Part shown: positions 59,227-64,000 of the stretch, one piece after another
Layout of the letters: each line of letters opens with the position of its first letter
Numbering within the stretch: position 1 is the first letter of the stretch
Assembly (NCBI GenBank): GCA_026122225.1
Contig: JANEZZ010000524.1
Location: 352,875 to 416,874 of the forward strand
Source: Heloderma charlesbogerti
Taxonomy: Eukaryota > Chordata > Lepidosauria > Squamata > Helodermatidae
DNA length: 64,000 nt
Reading direction: 5' to 3'
Position numbers and translations under genes: made by a program
Notes under the pieces: generated by a model
The model's input: only the letters and a program-made list of their open reading frames with translations
Told to the model about the DNA's origin: nothing
Databases searched by the model: none

Positions 59227-60889
59227 CTTTCAGTAGGGTTATTTCACTATTCATATTGCAATTTTGCCAGTTAAGAAAAAAAGCAAAAAAAAAGCAAGTA
59301 TTTAAATTTAAGTCCACTTGGCACTAGGGCATTTCAGAAAGGGTATTCAAGGGGCAAATCAGAGTCTATTCATTGCTAATCCTCCAGCCTGGATCATCAG
59401 GAAGAAGTACATTGGGCTGAACAAAAGAGAACATGTTTAATTTAAAGGCACAGGAGTCCTGAAAGGCCTTAATAGTGCTTTTGTCTGGTCACACTGGACA
59501 GGGTGCTGCTGCCATTGCAATTCAACACCATCAAAGCACCCCAAATCATCAGGTCTGAAAACATATGGGAGGATTACTCAGAAAAGACCAGATTACATAA
59601 TGTAGATGAGATGTGCCATAAAAATAAGGGTTGCTCTTATTATGGGAGTGAACAAAGGATAGCAATTCCAGGGGAAAGGCCTAATGTGGAAGTATCTGAA
59701 ATCTAAAATGCAAAAGTGAAGCTGAGGGGAAAGGGGCACTTTCTAATTCTGTTGAAAGCATGTGGCTGGGTTATATTTTTTGTAGGCCAAGGGTATCCTT
59801 TTAGGGTCAAGAGTACCTTAAGGCTGAGACGCAGCTACTGGCATTAACTGGCTCCATTAATGTGGCTCCTGCATGTAGATTTTACCTGAACAGTGTGGGA
59901 TGAAGCCATGAAGCACCACCCATATATCATCATGGTGAAATGAATCAAACCTAGTTGAAAGTCTATGTTTATTGACCTGTCTTTGGCATCCATTGGCAGT
60001 GCTCACAGCTTTAACTTTAAGAGGAATCCAGTAGTAACAATTCCTGTGCTATATGTTCATTGTTATGCATTGATGTCCTTTTTTTAAAAAAAAAGTAAGC
60101 ATGATGGAAAACTAACAAAGCCGCTTTCTTGTAGAAAAATCATCCTAGTAGGATAGAAATCACCACGCTTTTGTAGCTGCAGCAAAACCTATTACTGTAG
60201 GGCAAAATGGCTTAGTAAAATTCAAAGGAAGGATTAGATGCAGAAGTGAATAATATTGTATAGCTCCACTACTAGCTAGAATTAAAAAACACTCACCAAG
60301 GGCTATCACAGTCCCCCTGCTTCAGGGGATATAATGATCTCCAGCTGAGCCCAAGAACAAGGACCTTGCCTGTAGCCAAAAATATTATTTTAGTTTTATA
60401 GTGAGTTCTTTTCACCTTTTCCCTCTAAAACATCAGGCAAAGGCTACTTCCAGGGGCAGGACATTGGTCCTGATGGATCTGTGGTGTGATCTTATGTGGC
60501 AGTTTTTATATAAGTTAAAAATTCATGGGTTCTTGTGATCTAACAATTGGCCAGTGCCAAGAGAGCAGAAATGACCTTGTGGTTTCTGAAATTATGTGTG
60601 ACATGTCAAAGTTGCATTTCATGGGTAGCCAGTTGAGAAGAGATTTTGTATATGAGATGGGGAAGGTAGGCAGGACGTAGTGGCCTTGGGATAGAGCTGT
60701 ACAATGTTACTGACCCCTCCCCAATATCATTAAAGTAATCACAATCATGTTTCTGACAGTAATTTGACCTCAAAGTAAAAAAAGAAAGATAGATATCTAG
60801 ATTACAAATCCAGGAAAGAGGAGGTGCTCTAAACACTGGGAAATACTGAATGATTTAATGTATTTCCTTCTCAACTCTTCTTTTCTCTT
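57837..60889. other. Single-copy noncoding sequence
   Basis: About 3 kb without a recognisable gene. It includes the (CTTT)n tract listed separately. Frames of 60-85 codons look random. Confidence 0.5.
59180..59232. repeat. (CTTT)n microsatellite
   Basis: About 12 CTTT units. Confidence 0.95.
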
Positions 60890-62882
60890 ATTTATTTACT
60901 TACTTACTTACTTAATTGCTCATCTGGCTGGTCACCCGGACACTCTGAGCGATGCACAATAATACAAACAGTTTTAAAACAATAAAATAACACATAAAAA
61001 CATCATTTTCTAAAATTTCCCTAGCCCACCCCAATTGCCTGCCTGAACAACCAAGTTTTCAACGCATGGTGGAAGCTCATTAAAGAGAGGGCATGGCGGA
61101 GTTCCCTAGGGAGGGAGTTCCACAGAATGGGGGCCACCACAGAGAAAGCCCTTTCCCTCGTCCTCACCAGCCTCGCTGTCCTGACTGATGGGACAGAGAG
61201 AAGGCCATCCAAGGCTGATCTTGTTAAGCGGCCTGTCTGGTGTTGCTGGAGGTGCTCCTTGAGATAGGCTGGGCCGGAACCATATAGGGTTTTAAAGGTC
61301 AAAACCAACACCCTGAATTTGGCCCAGAAAACAACTGGTAAGCAGTGCATCTTCTTCAGCACTGGAGTGATGTGATCATGCCGGCAGCTGCCTTTAATCA
61401 GGCGAGCTGCCTCATTCTGCCCCAGCTGCAGCTTCTGAACCATCTTCAAGGGTAACCCCACATAGAGCGCATTACAGTAGTCTAGACAAGAGGAGACCAG
61501 GGCATGTACTACCAATGGGAGCAGATGGTTGGAAAGGTAGGAGCACAGCCACCGTATCAGATTAAGTTGGTACAGCACTGTCTGGCTCACAGCTGACACC
61601 TGAGTCTCCATGGACAGCTGGGAGTCTAAAATGACCCCCAGGCTGTGGACCTGGTCTTTCAAGGGTAGCCATACCCTGCTCAACACCAGGCCAAAATCCC
61701 CCAACCTCCTCTTGTCTCCCACCAAAAGTACCTTGGTCTTGTCAGGGTTCAGCTTATTCCTCCCCATCCAGCCACTCACTGTCTCCAGACATTTCAACAG
61801 GGATTCTACGACCAACCTTGGTGAAGATTTGAATGAGAGGTAGAGCTGCGTGTCATCTGCATATTGATACTGCACCCCAAACGTCCTGATGATAGCCCCC
61901 AGCGGCTTCACATAGATGTTAAATAGCATCGGGGAGAGGATGGAATCCTGTGGCACCCCACAAGTGAGTGGCCATGGGTCCGAAACCTCCTCTCCCAGTG
62001 CTACCCTTTGGTACCTGCCAGAGAGGAAGGACCGGAACCATTGTAATATGGTGCCTCCAATGCCCAACCCCTCCAGGCAGTCCAGGAGGATACCATGGTC
62101 AATGGCATCAAAAGCTGCTGAGAGGTTGAGGAAAACAAGGAAGGAGCATTCACCCCTATCCAGAGCCCTCCTCATATCATCCACCAAGGTGACTAAGGCC
62201 ATTTCTGTCCCATGCTCAGGCCTGAAGCCCGACTGAAATGGATCTAGATAATTAGCTTCTTCCAAGTGTGCCTTCAACTGCATCGCCACCACCCACTCAA
62301 TCACCTTGCCCCAAAATGGCAGATTCAAAACTGGGCAAAAGTTGTTCAGGACTTGGGGATCCAAGGAGGGCTTCTTTAAGAGCGGTCTTATCACTGCCTT
62401 GAGGGCTGATGGCATCACTCCCTCCTCAAGGGAGGCATTCACCACCATCCTGATCCCCTCATCCAGTCTCTCTCTGCAGCTCATAATGAGCCAAGATGGG
62501 CAAGGATCAAGTAAGCAGGTGGTCGGCTTTACAGACGAAAGCACCTTGTCCACTTCATCAGAAGGAAGAAGCTGGAACTGATCCCACAAAACCGGTTTGC
62601 CACAGACCACCTCTCGCTTCCTAATTGTATCCACAGCACACGGAATAACACTCCTGATCCAATCAATTTTATCTGCAAAGTGCCTTGCCAAGGCCTCACA
62701 GGAGGCCCTAGAATGCTCCAGCAGTTCCGGAGCAACTGGACTGACCAGGCTCTGGACCACTTGGAACAGCCTCCTGGGACAGCACTCTGCAGATGTGATA
62801 GAGGCAGCATAATATTCCTTTTTTGCTGCCTTCACCGCCACGTGATAGGCTGAAGATGCAGCTCTAGCCCTTGTCTGATTGC
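60890..62882 (-). mobile_element. L2-like LINE, 3' portion
   Basis: The minus strand runs from the hAT insertion to a 3' tail of (TAAG)n(TAAA)n (60890-60915 on the plus strand). A 3' UTR of about 105 bp follows the stop at 61021-61023. The continuation 5' of the insertion is at 63909-64000. Confidence 0.88.
61021..62882 (-). pseudogene. L2-like reverse transcriptase ORF, interrupted by hAT
   Basis: About 620 LINE-derived codons in one open frame, reading out of the inserted hAT element (an artificial 720-codon frame starts at 63183, of which about the first 100 codons are hAT sequence). Numbered on that frame: a connection region (QTRARAASSAYHVAVKAAKK, 103-122), RT motif A LVFLNLSAAFDAIDH (349-363), motif B GVPQDSILSPMLF (409-421), motif C YADD (441-444), and an L2-type C terminus (PILWNSLPRELR). 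Motif A has Asn where L2-clade enzymes have the catalytic Asp (LDLSAAFD), and motif B has Asp for the usual Gly (GVPQGS). It is therefore probably dead even apart from the insertion. Confidence 0.88.
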
Positions 62883-63149
62883 TAGGGTTGGCGGAGAATT
62901 TCTCCCCGAAACTTCGGGGGGCCGAGCGCCAACGTGTTCGGCCCCCCAAACAAGTTTCGGGGAGAAATCCTCCGAACCCCCCCCGCACCTCCCCCCCCGG
63001 GACAGGACTTACCTTCGCCGAATGTCCCTCCCGGCGGCGGGTCCGGCCGGCGGTTTGGCGGGTGTTCGAGCGGGGCGGGAGCAGCAGCCGGTCTTTCGAC
63101 CGGCTGCCGCCGCCGCCATTGCAATAAAAGAAAAAAAACAAAGCCCCCT

Positions 63150-63614
63150 GATAGGCTACGTAACGATTAACGTAGCCTATCACGGCTAGATTTGCAAAGT
63201 CAGCCGTGATAGGCTATGTCAATCGTCACGTAGCCTATCACGGGTGACTTAAAAAAAAAGAAAAAAAAAGTGTGTACGGATAATGGTGGCCCCCATAGGG
63301 AGCCGCCATTCCCGTTCCTTATTTGGTCGCTGTAGTCTATGTAAAGATTTACGTAGACTACGGCGAAAATAAGGGCAACGCTATTTGCGTTGCCCTTATT
63401 TTCGCCGTAGTCTACGTAAACATTTATGTAGACTACAGCGACTAAATAAGGAACGCAAATGGCAGCTCCCTATGGGGGCCGCCATTAGAGTACGCGCTTT
63501 TTTTTTTTTTTTAAAGTCACCCGTGATAGGCTACATGACGATTGACGTAGCCTATCACGGCTGACTTTGCAGATCTAGCCGTGATAGGCTACGTTAATCG
63601 CCACGTAGCCTATC
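63150..63614. repeat. Nested palindrome inside the hAT-like element
   Basis: Perfect core stem from GGCGAAAATAAGGGCAACGC (to 63381) against its complement (from 63387), with a 5-base loop TATTT. The outer arms contain smaller hairpins of their own, such as GATAGGCTACGT (63150-63161) with its complement at 63170-63181, and GTGATAGGCTA against TAGCCTATCAC at about 63206-63241. The latter are repeated inverted on the right side (63523-63614). Confidence 0.92.
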
Positions 63615-63663
63615 AAGGGGCGTTTAAACAAAAAACAAAAAACTTTCGCGTTCGCGGCCAGGC

Positions 63664-63825
63664 GAGGCGGGAAGCCTCCTCCCCGGCCTGAATTTCGGCC
63701 GGGTGAGGCGGGAAGCCTCCCCCCCGGCCTGAATTTCGGCCGGGGCGAGGCGGGAAGCCTCCCCCCCGGCCTGAATTTCGGCCGGGGCGAGGCGGGAAGC
63801 CTCCCCCCCTGGCCTGAACTTCACG
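63664..63825. repeat. GC-rich 41-42-bp tandem repeat, about 4 units
   Basis: Units start GAGGCGGGAAGCCTCC at 63664, 63705, 63747 and 63789 and contain CCGGCCTGAATTTCGGCCGG, itself a hairpin. Because 42 is a multiple of three, the minus strand reads as a 14-residue peptide repeat (GGEASRLAPAEIQA). I regard that as incidental. Confidence 0.9.
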
Positions 63826-63908
63826 TGGGGAGCAGTGAAGCGCCTCCCCCCCACCGCGAACGTCCTTCGAGGACAGGTAAGGGACTTTCGTCCACCCCTA
63901 CTGATCGC

Positions 63909-64000
63909 CTTTGGAGCGAGACTTCCTCCACCAGTACCCTAGTCGTCTCACCTCCTGTTTCAGGGCTCGTAACTGCGGATTGAACCATGGTGCAGTTCAA
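63909..64000 (-). mobile_element. L2-like LINE, continuation upstream of the hAT insertion
   Basis: The minus strand encodes APWFNPQLRALKQEVRRL followed by WWRKSRSKGDQ, the linker typical of L2-clade ORF2 between endonuclease and RT. Removing the insertion and one duplication would place GDQ directly before TRARA of the downstream part in frame. The element continues off the window. Confidence 0.85.

Larger units (their letters stand above)
62883..63900. mobile_element. hAT-like non-autonomous element of nested palindromes
   Basis: A 1018-bp insertion with termini TAGGGTTGGC and, inverted, TAGGGGTGGA. It is flanked by 8-bp duplications CTGATTGC (62875-62882) and CTGATCGC (63901-63908). Three blocks follow. 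The first is a GC-rich stretch with a hairpin (62899-62973, ATTTCTCCCCGAAAC and its complement). The second is a central palindrome (63150-63614) centred at 63384 with nested hairpins. The third is a GC-rich 42-bp tandem repeat. There is no transposase. The insertion splits the L2-like LINE ORF cleanly. Confidence 0.85.

Noticed and set aside
61021..63183. A 720-residue protein as a single gene
   Set aside because: The first roughly 100 codons are hAT element sequence and the rest is an L2-like LINE. The ATG is an accident of the insertion.
63664..63825. CRISPR-like array
   Set aside because: The units are contiguous tandem copies without distinct spacers, in vertebrate DNA.
63664..63854. 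Protein with 14-residue repeats on the minus strand
   Set aside because: It is explained by a 42-bp tandem repeat inside a non-autonomous transposon, with no promoter, domain or conservation evidence.

Overview
The window is noncoding, repeat-rich vertebrate DNA, almost certainly from a squamate reptile. Three sequence signatures point there: a tRNA-derived SINE of the Sauria type, several BovB (RTE-clade) LINE copies with the usual GTTGTTGTTCAG 3' end, and abundant squamate-style CORE-SINEs, L2-like LINE tails and hairpin MITEs. No complete host gene is visible. The only host-coding candidates are two short, well-spliced-looking exons for an unidentified single-helix membrane segment.

The dominant structure is a giant palindrome. 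Bases 1-26139 and 26214-52352 are reverse complements about an axis between 26176 and 26177 (paired coordinates always sum to 52353). Every open frame and repeat I compared is mirrored with no length change, including microsatellites and homopolymer runs. Only the central 74 bases (26140-26213) are imperfect: they form a short hairpin with seven mismatched pairs. The left arm runs off the window, so its outer end is unseen. Bases 52353-64000 have no mirror partner here. Either this is a very young fold-back duplication, or a palindrome maintained by gene conversion, or a fold-back/assembly artefact. The sequence alone cannot decide, and an artefact is a serious possibility.

Each arm holds, from its outer end inward: CORE-SINEs, a Harbinger-like hairpin MITE, three copies of a roughly 375-bp terminal-inverted-repeat element, the two candidate exons, an eroded L1-like fragment, a Sauria SINE nested in a CORE-SINE, further MITEs and LINE tails, an LTR-like block, two BovB fragments, and, about 3-4 kb from the axis, a 1-kb fold-back element built from two inverted 5S-rRNA-derived modules.

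The single-copy right part (52353-64000) holds a 5'-truncated BovB with a 535-codon open reverse-transcriptase frame, an L2/CR1-like 3' fragment, simple repeats, and an L2-like LINE on the minus strand (60890 to the window end). That LINE is split by a 1018-bp hAT-like element (62883-63900) made of nested palindromes and a 42-bp tandem repeat. The elements do not form a pathway. The shared theme is inverted repetition at every scale, from 12-15 bp hairpins through 0.1-1 kb fold-back elements to the 52-kb palindrome.
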